Below, piece after piece: positions 8,763 to 16,931 of a DNA stretch of 64,000 bases. The stretch lies in assembly GCF_904063065.1 (NCBI RefSeq), contig NZ_CAJFCL010000009.1, positions 1 to 64,000 on the forward strand. The letters are read 5' to 3'. This stretch comes from Pseudomonas paraversuta. GTDB taxonomy: Bacteria > Pseudomonadota > Gammaproteobacteria > Pseudomonadales > Pseudomonadaceae. The notes under the pieces were generated by a model. That model ran no database searches, had not been told where the DNA came from, and saw only the letters and a program-made list of their open reading frames with translations. Each line of letters starts with the position of its first letter. Within the stretch, counting starts at the first letter, position 1. Both the position numbers and the translations under genes were made by a program.

Positions 8763-9101
8763 TTGGATACTCTGTTCACCAAAATCATCAACCGTGAAAT
8801 ACCCGCCAAGATCATCTACGAAGATGATCAGGTGCTGGCATTTCACGATATCGCCCCACAGGCGCCGATCCATTTTCTGGTCATTCCCAAAAAACCGATC
8901 CGCACCCTCAACGACCTGCAGGAAGAAGACAAACTACTGGCAGGGCACATCCTGTTTACCGCACAACGCCTTGCCAAAGAGCTGGGCTGCGAAGACGGTT
9001 TCCGCGTGGTAATGAACTGCAATGAAAAGGGTGGCCAAACGGTCTACCACATTCATATGCACGTTCTGGGTCAGCGCCAGATGAACTGGCCGCCGGGCTG
9101 A
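8763..9101 (+). CDS. hinT: HIT-family nucleotide-binding protein (HinT type)
   Basis: Purine nucleoside phosphoramidase-type HIT protein of 112 residues. The histidine triad is seen as QTVYHIHMHVLGQRQMNWPPG near the C-terminus, together with HinT-like ILVIPKKPI-type and FRVVMNCNEKGGQ segments. The start codon is TTG, giving MDTLFTKIINREIPA, the usual N-terminus of the family; a GGAGA lies about 10 bases upstream. It is followed 120 bp later by coq7. The exact physiological substrate in Pseudomonas is not known to me. Confidence 0.9.
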   Translation: MDTLFTKIINREIPAKIIYEDDQVLAFHDIAPQAPIHFLVIPKKPIRTLNDLQEEDKLLAGHILFTAQRLAKELGCEDGFRVVMNCNEKGGQTVYHIHMHVLGQRQMNWPPG

Positions 9102-9221
9102 TTGCAAAACCGTACGCCATCGTGGGCGCTGCCCGGCTCCCACGTTCAGCGGTGATCCAGCGCAAACCCTGTACGCCCGATTGGGGTAAACTGACCGCCG
9201 TGATTTTTTCCGGAGGTAAGC

Positions 9222-9869
9222 ATGACTACCCAACGTCACTACTCGCCGATTGACCGTCTTCTGTTACAGGCCGACACAGCGCTGCGTACCTTGCTGCCGT
9301 TCAGCGGCCAGCCCCATCGCCCGTCGCCGGCCATCGTCAAACCTGAAAACCCGCTGGACGAACAGGCAAGTCGCCATGTGGCCGGGTTAATGCGCATCAA
9401 CCATACCGGTGAAGTCTGTGCCCAGGCCTTGTATCAAGGCCAGGCCCTGACCGCCAAACTACCCCAAGTGCGCAAAGCCATGGAGCAGGCAGCAGAAGAG
9501 GAAATTGACCACCTGGCCTGGTGCGAACAGCGCATCCGCCAGCTGGGCAGCCATCCAAGTCTGTTGAACCCGCTGTTTTACGGCATGTCCTTCGGGATCG
9601 GGGCTGCGGCAGGATTAATCAGCGACAAAGTCAGCCTCGGGTTTGTTGCCGCTACCGAAGATCAAGTGTGCAAACATCTCAACGAGCATCTTGAGCAACT
9701 ACCCGCGCAAGATGAGAAATCACGGGCGATCCTTGAACAGATGCGCATCGATGAAGAGCAACATGCAGAGTCCGCACTCAATGCCGGCGGGTTCCGCTTT
9801 CCTGCTCCAGTGAAGTTCGGCATGAGCCTGATGGCCAAAGTCATGACCAAAAGCACCTACCGCATCTGA
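9222..9869 (+). CDS. coq7: 2-polyprenyl-3-methyl-6-methoxy-1,4-benzoquinone monooxygenase (Coq7)
   Basis: Di-iron hydroxylase of ubiquinone synthesis (215 residues), replacing UbiF in many bacteria. The carboxylate/histidine ligands of the four-helix di-iron core are visible in NHTGEVCAQALYQGQA, EEEIDHLAWCEQRI and DEEQHAESAL. A strong ribosome-binding site (GGAGGTAAGC) precedes the ATG. The gene ends before a clear bidirectional terminator shared with the convergent OsmC gene. In P. aeruginosa, as I recall, speD lies between these two genes; it is absent here. Confidence 0.94.
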   Translation: MTTQRHYSPIDRLLLQADTALRTLLPFSGQPHRPSPAIVKPENPLDEQASRHVAGLMRINHTGEVCAQALYQGQALTAKLPQVRKAMEQAAEEEIDHLAWCEQRIRQLGSHPSLLNPLFYGMSFGIGAAAGLISDKVSLGFVAATEDQVCKHLNEHLEQLPAQDEKSRAILEQMRIDEEQHAESALNAGGFRFPAPVKFGMSLMAKVMTKSTYRI

Positions 9870-9922
9870 CTGCCGGCACGACTTGAATACGCCAGGAGCT
9901 GGCGATTCGCTCATGGGCATAT

Positions 9923-9958
9923 AAAAAAGGCGGCTACCTACCGGTAGCCGCCTTTTTT
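9923..9958. terminator. Bidirectional rho-independent terminator
   Basis: A perfect 10-bp GC-rich stem (9929-9938 with 9943-9952) and a 4-base loop are flanked by six A on the left and six T on the right. It can therefore stop coq7 transcription from the left and OsmC-gene transcription from the right. Confidence 0.95.
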
Positions 9959-9997
9959 ATTGTTCGAAACCTGCGCCAGCTTGCATGCAATGGCGAC

Positions 9998-10420
9998 TCA
10001 GCCCAACTCGATGATTTCATAATCATGGCTGATGGCTACACCGGCGGCGCCAAGCATGATCGACGCGGAGCAATACTTTTCGGCAGACAGTTCGATGGCA
10101 CGCTTGACCTGAGCTTCTTTCAAGCCACGACCTTTCACCACAAAGTGCAGGTGAATTTTAGTGAACACCTTAGGGTCTTCAGTGGCGCGCTCGGCTTCCA
10201 GGAATGCCTCGCAACTCTCAACTGCCTGACGCGACTTCTTGAGGATGCTTACAACATCGAAGTTGCTGCAACCACCGAGCCCCAGCAGAAGCATTTCCAT
10301 CGGTCGAACGCCCAGGTTACGACCACCGCTCTCGGGTGGGCCGTCCATCACAACGACGTGGCCGCTGCCCGATTCGCCCAGAAACATGGCTTCGCCAGCC
10401 CATTGAATGCGTGCCTTCAT
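9998..10420 (-). CDS. OsmC/YhfA-family protein
   Basis: Small OsmC-fold protein (140 residues) of the YhfA branch. The fold's two cysteines are visible in GLGGCSNFDVVSIL (about residue 51) and SAEKYCSASIML (about residue 116). In Ohr and OsmC this pair reduces organic peroxides; in YhfA-type proteins the role is not settled. The gene is divergent from vfr and converges on coq7 across a shared terminator. It is a neighbour of vfr in other Pseudomonas genomes too. Confidence 0.88.
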   Translation of the reverse strand: MKARIQWAGEAMFLGESGSGHVVVMDGPPESGGRNLGVRPMEMLLLGLGGCSNFDVVSILKKSRQAVESCEAFLEAERATEDPKVFTKIHLHFVVKGRGLKEAQVKRAIELSAEKYCSASIMLGAAGVAISHDYEIIELG

Positions 10421-10562
10421 CGCCCAGACTCCACTGATTTAAAAGGGGCGCCAGCTTAGCACAGCGCCCGAAACCGAGCGCTCACCACACCGAAGCCTTT
10501 ATTCATTGCGACATGGAGCATCAGGAAAATTCTGACAACCGTTAAGAATCTGTCTGTTAAGC

Positions 10563-10584
10563 TGGCGCCAAATCACTGGCGCCA
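10563..10584. promoter_or_regulatory. Tandem TGGCGCCA palindromes upstream of vfr
   Basis: The perfect 8-bp palindrome TGGCGCCA occurs twice, at 10563-10570 and 10577-10584, with centres 14 bp apart, about 63 bp upstream of the vfr start in the divergent OsmC/vfr spacer. The regular arrangement suggests a protein-binding site, but the protein is unknown. It does not resemble the TGTGA-N6-TCACA site of CRP/Vfr. Confidence 0.35.
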
Positions 10585-10646
10585 ACCAGCCAGAGCGATA
10601 TAAAAAATAGACACAACCCTTACTGTGCATGCTTCGGGATACAACA

Positions 10647-11291
10647 ATGGTTGCTTTTACTCCCATACCAAAAATCAAAAATCTCGACAAATTTTTGACT
10701 CAGTGCCAACGCAGACGCTATCAGACCAAGAACAACATCATCTGCGCCGGTGAAAACTCACACACACTGTTTTTTATAATCAGAGGCTCGGTCACGATTG
10801 TGATTGAGGACGATGATGGTCGAGAAATGATCATTGCTTATCTCAACCCCGGCGATTTCATTGGCGAACTGGGTCTGTTTGAACAGCCAGGACAGGAGCA
10901 GGCTCGCAGTGCATGGGTTCGCGCCAAGACTGAGTGCGAGATTGCAGAAATGAGTTACACGAAATTCAGAGAGTATGCGCTGCAAGAGCCGGAAATTCTT
11001 TATGCGATCAGCGGCCAAATCGCACAACGCTTACGCAATACCACACGAAAAGTCGGCGACCTGGCATTTTTCGACGTGACCGGGCGAGTGGCCCGCTGCC
11101 TGCTCGAACTGTGCAAACAACCCGATGCAATGACCCACCCCGACGGCATGCAAATCAAGATTACCCGTCAGGAGATAGGCAGAATTGTCGGCTGTTCCCG
11201 CGAGATGGTCGGCCGTGTGCTCAAGGATCTTGAAGAACAGAACCTGGTGAGCGTCAAAGGGAAAACCATGGTGGTGTTCGGCACACGCTAA
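10647..11291 (+). CDS. vfr: cAMP-dependent transcription factor Vfr (CRP family)
   Basis: Global regulator that binds cAMP and activates or represses many promoters, including virulence and motility genes in P. aeruginosa. The 214-residue protein has the cyclic-nucleotide domain with GDFIGELGLFE and the ARSAWVRAK phosphate-binding segment, and the C-terminal helix-turn-helix (TRQEIGRIVGCSREMVGRVLK) is the same as I recall for P. aeruginosa Vfr. The N-terminal 60 residues are more divergent. The start MVAFTPIPK aligns with the known Vfr N-terminus; an in-frame ATG six codons upstream is less likely. Its stop overlaps the stop of the convergent lipoate-ligase-family gene by 4 bp. Confidence 0.93.
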   Translation: MVAFTPIPKIKNLDKFLTQCQRRRYQTKNNIICAGENSHTLFFIIRGSVTIVIEDDDGREMIIAYLNPGDFIGELGLFEQPGQEQARSAWVRAKTECEIAEMSYTKFREYALQEPEILYAISGQIAQRLRNTTRKVGDLAFFDVTGRVARCLLELCKQPDAMTHPDGMQIKITRQEIGRIVGCSREMVGRVLKDLEEQNLVSVKGKTMVVFGTR

Positions 11292-11989
11292 GGCTTCAGC
11301 AAGGGCACCAGAATTTGTTGGTAACTGGTGCTCAAACGCTCGAAGAAATCGGGCGCAGGAAACACTTCATGCAGTGCGATATGACTCTCGGCACGGCAGT
11401 GCTGCTCCAACCCGCATAACTGATTGAAGCGGTTGACTGAAGCCACCATCGAGTCGCGCTCGTTTTCAACCAGTAATGCTCCGTGAACCAGGCCCACAGG
11501 CCGCTGCCCGCCCTGGCTCTGCCGCCAACGCTGCGCAGTTCCCACCAGCTTTCGCGCATTCAGGTTGACGTTGAAGCGACCATCGCAAAACGCGCCTTCA
11601 ACTTCCCCCAAAGACGCCACGCCCCCCAGCTCTGTCAGTAAATCGCAGATCGGCTCACACAACCGTCGATAGGCCGTTTCGATACGTCCCTGATCACCTT
11701 CAGTACGCGCCGGTGCGTAGACCAGAGCGATATTGATCGTCGCTGCTGACTGAGGGACAGGCTCACCACCGGTTTCGCGCAACAGAATGGGCCAGCCGCT
11801 GGCCGCCAGTTCTGCACTGGCCTGCTCGAAACCCGGTAACCGGCTCAAGCGCCGCGGCATCACCAGCGCACGGTCCGTGGGTTGCCAGAACAAGACACCC
11901 GCCTCCAGCTCTGCGGCGCATACCGAAGCCAGTAAATCCTGCTCGGCCTTGAGGCCGGCTTCTACACTGAGTTGCTGGATGAGTGTCAT
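11288..11989 (-). CDS. Lipoate-protein ligase family protein
   Basis: Member of the biotin/lipoate ligase fold (233 residues). Visible motifs are RETGGEPVPQSAATINIAL (equivalent to the RRxxGGxxV loop), GAFCDGRFNV and ARKLVGTAQRWR, whose lysine corresponds to the adenylate-binding lysine of LplA, so the site looks intact. It may attach lipoate or octanoate, or act on another acyl group. Bona fide lplA or lipB assignment is not possible from this alone. Convergent with vfr (4-bp overlap) and 68 bp downstream of trpC on the same strand. I do not recall it at this position in P. aeruginosa. Confidence 0.78.
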   Translation of the reverse strand: MTLIQQLSVEAGLKAEQDLLASVCAAELEAGVLFWQPTDRALVMPRRLSRLPGFEQASAELAASGWPILLRETGGEPVPQSAATINIALVYAPARTEGDQGRIETAYRRLCEPICDLLTELGGVASLGEVEGAFCDGRFNVNLNARKLVGTAQRWRQSQGGQRPVGLVHGALLVENERDSMVASVNRFNQLCGLEQHCRAESHIALHEVFPAPDFFERLSTSYQQILVPLLKP

Positions 11990-12057
11990 AGGTGTCCTTG
12001 TCCAGCACCGACCAAATCGTCTTGCGATGCAGGCAACCGATGCCTGCAGAGCGCCGG

Positions 12058-12894
12058 TTAATCCAGGGTAGAGCCCGTTACCTGCACAACCCGCTCCGGG
12101 AAGAACAGACGCTGCAGTTCATTACCCGGGTTTTCTGCACGCATAAAGGCTTCGCCCACCAGGAACGAATACACGTCGCTGATTTCCATCAGCTCCACGT
12201 CTGCCCGGTTGAGAATCCCGCTCTCGGTAATCACCAGTCGATCCCGCGGGATACGCGGCAACAGATCCAGAGTGGTTTCCAGGCTGACGTCAAAAGTGTG
12301 CAGATTACGGTTATTGATCCCCAGCAATGGCGTGTCCAGGGTCTTGAGTGCACGCTCAAGCTCATCGCCATCATGCACTTCGACCAGGACATCCAGCCCA
12401 ACGCTTTTGGCAACGGCAGCCAGCTCGGCCATTTTCACGTCATCCAGCGCAGAGACGATCAACAACACGCAGTCTGCACCCAATGCCCGGGCTTCGACGA
12501 TCTGGTACGGATCGATCATGAAGTCTTTGCGGATCACTGGCAGCTTGCAGGCAGCGCAAGCCTGCTGCAGGTACAGATCGGCGCCCTGGAAAAAATCAAT
12601 ATCGGTGAGTACCGACAGACAGGTAGCGCCACCTTTTTCATAACTCTGGGCAATTTCGGCAGGCACAAAGTGCTCGCGAATTACGCCCTTGCTTGGCGAA
12701 GCCTTTTTGATCTCGGCGATGACCGCTGGCTGTTTCAACTTCGCCTGCGCCAGCATGGCCCTGGCGAAGCCGCGCACCGGATCAGCCTGAGCTGCCATAC
12801 GTTCAAGTTCGGCCAGGCTCACACGAGCGCTGCGCTCGGCCACTTCCTGAACTTTACGCGCCAGAATATTTTCCAGAACGGTAGGCACACTCAT
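12058..12894 (-). CDS. trpC: Indole-3-glycerol phosphate synthase
   Basis: TIM-barrel enzyme that closes the indole ring in tryptophan synthesis (278 residues). Family motifs seen: IAEIKKASPSKGVI near the N-terminus, the catalytic-lysine strand LPVIRKDFMIDPYQI, GINNRNLHTF and VITESGI. It is monofunctional, with no fused TrpF, as usual in Pseudomonas. It overlaps trpD by 4 bp and has a GGAGA ribosome-binding site inside trpD, so translation is probably coupled. Confidence 0.97.
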   Translation of the reverse strand: MSVPTVLENILARKVQEVAERSARVSLAELERMAAQADPVRGFARAMLAQAKLKQPAVIAEIKKASPSKGVIREHFVPAEIAQSYEKGGATCLSVLTDIDFFQGADLYLQQACAACKLPVIRKDFMIDPYQIVEARALGADCVLLIVSALDDVKMAELAAVAKSVGLDVLVEVHDGDELERALKTLDTPLLGINNRNLHTFDVSLETTLDLLPRIPRDRLVITESGILNRADVELMEISDVYSFLVGEAFMRAENPGNELQRLFFPERVVQVTGSTLD

Positions 12895-13940
12895 GCTTGG
12901 TTCTCCTGTTTGAAGATGGCGGTAAAGGCACCCAGCTCTTCGAGTTTTTCCCGAGCCAGACCTGTATGCAGCGCATCGTGAGCCAAAGCCACACCCTCTT
13001 TGAGAGTGTAGGCAAGATCAGCGGCATACAACGCGGCCCCGGCATTGAGCACGATCATCTCGGCGGCCTTCTGGCCTGCTTCTGTCTTGCGTCGGCCCAG
13101 GGCATCGCGGATCAGCTCCAGCGATTGTTCCGGACTGTCGACCACCAGACCGAACAGGCTCTGGCTCTTGATACCCAAATCTTCAGGCTGCACCCAATAT
13201 TCAGTAATCTCGCCTTTGTTCAGTTCCGCAACAAAGGTCGGGGCCGCCAGGCTGAACTCGTCCAGACCATCTTGCGAATGCACCACCAGCACATGCTTGC
13301 TACCCAGACGCTGCAGCACTTCAGCCAGCGGTCGGCACAGCGCCTGATTGAATACACCTACGACCTGATGCACTACGCCGGCCGGATTCGTAAGCGGGCC
13401 AAGCATATTGAACAAAGTCCGCAGGCCCAGATCGCGACGCGGAATGGCCGCGTGCTTCATGGCACCGTGGTGGGACTGGGCAAACATGAAACCGATGCCC
13501 ACGCTGTCGATACAACGGGCGACTTGCACGGGCGTCAGGTTCAAGTACACACCGGCGGCCTCCAGCAAATCAGCGCTGCCGCTTTTACCCGACACGGCGC
13601 GGTTACCGTGCTTGGCTACAGTGCAGCCTGCGGCCGCAATTACCAGAGCGGAAGCCGTGGACACGTTGAAAATATTCGCACCATCGCCGCCGGTGCCAAC
13701 AATGTCGACCACACCGTCCAGGGTCTTGAGTTCAACCTTGTCCGCCAGCTCGCGCATCACCGTCACAGCACCGACAATCTCGTCGATGCTTTCGCTTTTC
13801 ATGCGCATGCCCATCATGAACGCACCAATCTGCGCCTCGGTGCACTGACCGGTCATGATGTCGCGCATCACATCGCGCATTTCTTCGGTGGTCAGGTCCA
13901 GATGACCGACGATACGGTTCAGGGCAGTCTTGATATCCAT
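12891..13940 (-). CDS. trpD: Anthranilate phosphoribosyltransferase
   Basis: Transfers phosphoribose from PRPP to anthranilate (349 residues). The PRPP-binding loop is visible as VDIVGTGGDGANIFNVST around residue 80, with KHGNRAVSGKSGSADLLE and the DGLDEFS segment later. AAGGA precedes the start, which lies 9 bp after the trpG stop. It forms the trpGDC group with trpG upstream and trpC overlapping downstream. Confidence 0.97.
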   Translation of the reverse strand: MDIKTALNRIVGHLDLTTEEMRDVMRDIMTGQCTEAQIGAFMMGMRMKSESIDEIVGAVTVMRELADKVELKTLDGVVDIVGTGGDGANIFNVSTASALVIAAAGCTVAKHGNRAVSGKSGSADLLEAAGVYLNLTPVQVARCIDSVGIGFMFAQSHHGAMKHAAIPRRDLGLRTLFNMLGPLTNPAGVVHQVVGVFNQALCRPLAEVLQRLGSKHVLVVHSQDGLDEFSLAAPTFVAELNKGEITEYWVQPEDLGIKSQSLFGLVVDSPEQSLELIRDALGRRKTEAGQKAAEMIVLNAGAALYAADLAYTLKEGVALAHDALHTGLAREKLEELGAFTAIFKQENQA

Positions 13941-13949
13941 ATAAAGTCC

Positions 13950-14543
13950 TTAGCGCGTGCCGCCGGTTTGTTTAAGAAAGTTGGCAAACAGTTCATGACC
14001 CTGTTCGGTCAGGATCGACTCGGGGTGGAATTGCACCCCTTCGATGTTCAGCGTTTTGTGGCGCAAGCCCATGATCTCGTCCACCGAGCCATCGGCGTGT
14101 TGCGTCCAGGCCGTCAGCTCCAGGCACTCAGGCAAGGTTTCACGCTTGACCACCAGCGAGTGGTAACGGGTCACGGTCAGCGGGTTGTTCAATCCCTGGA
14201 ACACCCCGGTATCCAGGTGATACACCGGACTGGTTTTACCGTGCATCACTTGCCGGGCGCGAACCACATCACCACCGAAGGCCTGCCCGATGGACTGATG
14301 GCCCAGGCATACCCCCAGAATCGGCAGCTTGCCGGCAAAATACTTGATGGCTTCAAGCGAGATACCCGCCTCGTTCGGCGTGCACGGGCCGGGCGAGACC
14401 ACAATGCGCTCAGGTTTCAGCGCTTCGATCTGGGCAATGCTCAGCTCATCGTTGCGCACCACCTTGACCTCTGCACCCAGCTCGCCGAGGTACTGCACAA
14501 CGTTGTAGGTAAAAGAGTCGTAATTATCGATCATCAGCAACAT
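13950..14543 (-). CDS. trpG: Anthranilate synthase glutamine amidotransferase subunit
   Basis: Class I glutamine amidotransferase (197 residues) that supplies ammonia to TrpE, and in pseudomonads probably also to PabB. The catalytic triad is in place: cysteine in ILGVCLGHQSIGQAFGG, then histidine and glutamate in VQFHPESILTEQGH. A GAGGAG ribosome-binding site precedes the ATG. Only 11 bp separate it from trpE. In P. aeruginosa PAO1 the R/F-pyocin cluster sits between these two genes; here the site is empty. Confidence 0.96.
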   Translation of the reverse strand: MLLMIDNYDSFTYNVVQYLGELGAEVKVVRNDELSIAQIEALKPERIVVSPGPCTPNEAGISLEAIKYFAGKLPILGVCLGHQSIGQAFGGDVVRARQVMHGKTSPVYHLDTGVFQGLNNPLTVTRYHSLVVKRETLPECLELTAWTQHADGSVDEIMGLRHKTLNIEGVQFHPESILTEQGHELFANFLKQTGGTR

Positions 14544-14554
14544 GGCAAAGCTCC

Positions 14555-16042
14555 TCAGGCGTCGGATGCGGGGGTTTGTTCAGCGAGCGCTACGGCACGA
14601 AACATCGCGCGGCGTTTGTTCAGCGTCTCTTCCCACTCCAGGGCCGGTACCGAGTCGGCGACAATGCCGCCGCCGGCTTGCACATGCAATTCACCGTTCT
14701 TGATCACCGCAGTACGAATCGCGATGGCCGTGTCCATATTGCCGTTCCAGGCGAAATAACCGACTGCGCCGCCATATACACCGCGTTTGACCGGCTCCAG
14801 CTCGTCGATGATTTCCATCGCGCGGATTTTCGGCGCACCTGACAAGGTTCCCGCCGGCAGAATCGCCCGCAGCGCATCCATCGCCGTCAGCCCGCTTTTG
14901 AGCTGGCCGGTGACGTTGGACACAATGTGCATCACGTTGGAGTAACGCTCGATCACCATTTTCTCGGTGAGCCTGACCGAGCCGATTTCCGAAACACGCC
15001 CTGTGTCATTGCGCCCAAGGTCGATCAGCATCAAGTGCTCGGCGATTTCCTTGTCGTCGCTGAGCAGGTCTTGCTCCAGCGCCAGGTCAGCCTCTTCGGT
15101 TGCGCCACGGGGACGGGTACCGGCAATCGGGCGCACGGTAATCAGGTTGTCTTCGACCCGCACCAGCACTTCCGGTGAACTGCCCACCACGTGGAAGTCG
15201 CCGAAGTTGAAGAAGTACATGTAAGGCGTCGGGTTGAAGCAACGCAGCGCGCGGTACAGATCGATCGGCGCAGCCTTGAAGTCGATGGACATCCGCTGCG
15301 ACGGCACTACTTGCATGCAGTCGCCCGCCAGGATGTAGTCCTTGATGGTGTCGACGGCTTTTTCGTAATCAGACTGGGTGAAGCTGGAACGGAACACCGG
15401 ATCGGCTGCTTGCTGCCTGGTGAAATCCAGGCCTTGACGCGGCGTAATCGGCTGGCGCAACTGTTCAAGCAACGCCTCAAGGCGGGCCTGGCCTGCATCG
15501 TAGGCATCAGGCTGCGCAGGGTCGACCAGTACGATGGCGTGCATCTTGCCGGCCAGGTTGTCGAACACCACCACCGCGTCGGACACCATCAGCAAAATAT
15601 CGGGCACCCCCAGCGGGTCCGGGTTCGGGCACTTGCCCAGACGCTTCTCCACGTAGCGCACGCAGTCATAACCGAAATAGCCCACCAGCCCGCCGTTGAA
15701 GCGTGGCAGCCCGGCGATGGTCGGTACGTTGTAGCGGGCCTTGAACTCTTCAACGAAGGTCAGTGGATCATCCGCTTCAAGGGACTCGATTTCGACGCCG
15801 TCATGGGTCACCCGGATCTGCTGCTCATGCACGCGAAGTACAGTGCGACATGGCAAGCCAATGATCGAATAACGCCCCCACTTCTCGCCGCCCTGCACCG
15901 ACTCCAGCAAATAGGAGTTGGGCTGGTCAGCCAGTTTCAGGTAGATCGACAAGGGTGTGTCGAAGTCAGCAAGGGTTTCACGTGCAAGGGGGATACGGTT
16001 GTAGCCGGCAGCGGCCAAACGCAGGAATTCTTCGCGGATCAT
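14555..16042 (-). CDS. trpE: Anthranilate synthase component I
   Basis: Makes anthranilate from chorismate with ammonia from TrpG (495 residues). The tryptophan feedback site LLES is at SYLLESVQGGEKWGRYS in the N-terminal domain. The chorismate-binding domain shows IAGTRPRG, DLGRNDTGRVS and PAGTLSGAPKIRAMEII. It starts MIREEFLRLAAAGYNRIPL. No attenuator or leader peptide is seen in the 70 bp between gph and trpE. The upstream order rpe-gph-trpE on one strand is conserved in the genus. Confidence 0.97.
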   Translation of the reverse strand: MIREEFLRLAAAGYNRIPLARETLADFDTPLSIYLKLADQPNSYLLESVQGGEKWGRYSIIGLPCRTVLRVHEQQIRVTHDGVEIESLEADDPLTFVEEFKARYNVPTIAGLPRFNGGLVGYFGYDCVRYVEKRLGKCPNPDPLGVPDILLMVSDAVVVFDNLAGKMHAIVLVDPAQPDAYDAGQARLEALLEQLRQPITPRQGLDFTRQQAADPVFRSSFTQSDYEKAVDTIKDYILAGDCMQVVPSQRMSIDFKAAPIDLYRALRCFNPTPYMYFFNFGDFHVVGSSPEVLVRVEDNLITVRPIAGTRPRGATEEADLALEQDLLSDDKEIAEHLMLIDLGRNDTGRVSEIGSVRLTEKMVIERYSNVMHIVSNVTGQLKSGLTAMDALRAILPAGTLSGAPKIRAMEIIDELEPVKRGVYGGAVGYFAWNGNMDTAIAIRTAVIKNGELHVQAGGGIVADSVPALEWEETLNKRRAMFRAVALAEQTPASDA

Positions 16043-16112
16043 GAGGTGCCTCGTGGTCTGAGGGTCAAACAGTCAGGTATGCAAACGTGCCGGATCTCCG
16101 GCCAGATTCAAG

Positions 16113-16931
16113 TCAGGCGCGCCAACGCCAACGGGCCAGGGCCTTGATAACTTTCATCCAGAGTTTGCGAGTGACCACCACGATGGAATCTCTTCGAGAG
16201 GGGTGAACAGAATTGCCCAACGTTATCTCAGGCGCAGAATCTAAGCAACCGGCTATAAGCTCATGAAGGTTACCGATCACCATATCGGGTGACTCTTCTT
16301 CAATCGGCCGGCCGTGATTGTAACCGTAACTCAGGGCTACACACTTCACGCCTGCGGCCTTGGCTGCCAGCACGTCATTGCGCGAATCACCGACAAACAA
16401 TGCCTGCTCAGGTGCCACACCGGCCATTTTCATCACAAACAACAGCGCGGCGGGATCAGGTTTCTTTTGTGGCAGGGTGTCTCCGCCAATGATCCAGCGG
16501 AAAAACCGGCCCAGCTTCAACTCATCCAGCAACGGCGCCACAAAGCGCTCGGGCTTGTTAGTGATCAACGCCATTTCGACGCCCTGCTTCTGCAGCCATT
16601 TGAGGCTTTCGCGTACACCAGGGTAAACCCTGGTCAGATCATGGCCGCCATCGTAGGCGTCCATGAAAATTTCCAGCGCCTGTTCGGCTTCAGGGTCATC
16701 GACCCCCGAAGCCTCCAGGCTGCCGGCAAGAGCACGGCGCACCAGCATGGGCGCACCGTTGCCAATCCACATCCGCACGTTCTCTATACCTGCGGGCGGG
16801 CGGCCCAGCTTGAGCAGCATGGTCTCCACGGCGACTGCCAGATCCGGCACCGAATCGATCAGGGTTCCGTCCAGATCGAACATCACCAGTTTTGGCAGCT
16901 GCCCCTGAAGCAGCTGCTCAAAGCCACTCAT
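16113..16931 (-). CDS. gph: Phosphoglycolate phosphatase (HAD family)
   Basis: HAD-superfamily phosphatase (272 residues) that removes phosphate from 2-phosphoglycolate. All HAD motifs are seen: VMFDLDGTLIDS (nucleophile aspartate), LITNKP (motif II), the lysine in QKKPDPAALL and VGDSRNDVLAAKAAG (motif IV). Its start overlaps the rpe stop by 4 bp, so rpe and gph are probably translationally coupled. Pseudomonads also have a related HAD phosphatase (MupP) for MurNAc-6-phosphate at another locus; the link to rpe argues for Gph here. Confidence 0.92.
   Translation of the reverse strand: MSGFEQLLQGQLPKLVMFDLDGTLIDSVPDLAVAVETMLLKLGRPPAGIENVRMWIGNGAPMLVRRALAGSLEASGVDDPEAEQALEIFMDAYDGGHDLTRVYPGVRESLKWLQKQGVEMALITNKPERFVAPLLDELKLGRFFRWIIGGDTLPQKKPDPAALLFVMKMAGVAPEQALFVGDSRNDVLAAKAAGVKCVALSYGYNHGRPIEEESPDMVIGNLHELIAGCLDSAPEITLGNSVHPSRRDSIVVVTRKLWMKVIKALARWRWRA

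Noticed and set aside
12897..14759. 620-codon open frame antisense to trpD, trpG and trpE
   Set aside because: It crosses three well-supported genes and their spacers; the translation is a histidine/glutamine-rich shadow with no family features.
16113..16931. MupP (MurNAc-6-phosphate phosphatase) in place of Gph
   Set aside because: Both are HAD phosphatases, and MupP would complete the recycling route here, but the coupling to rpe and the synteny fit Gph; known MupP genes lie at another locus.
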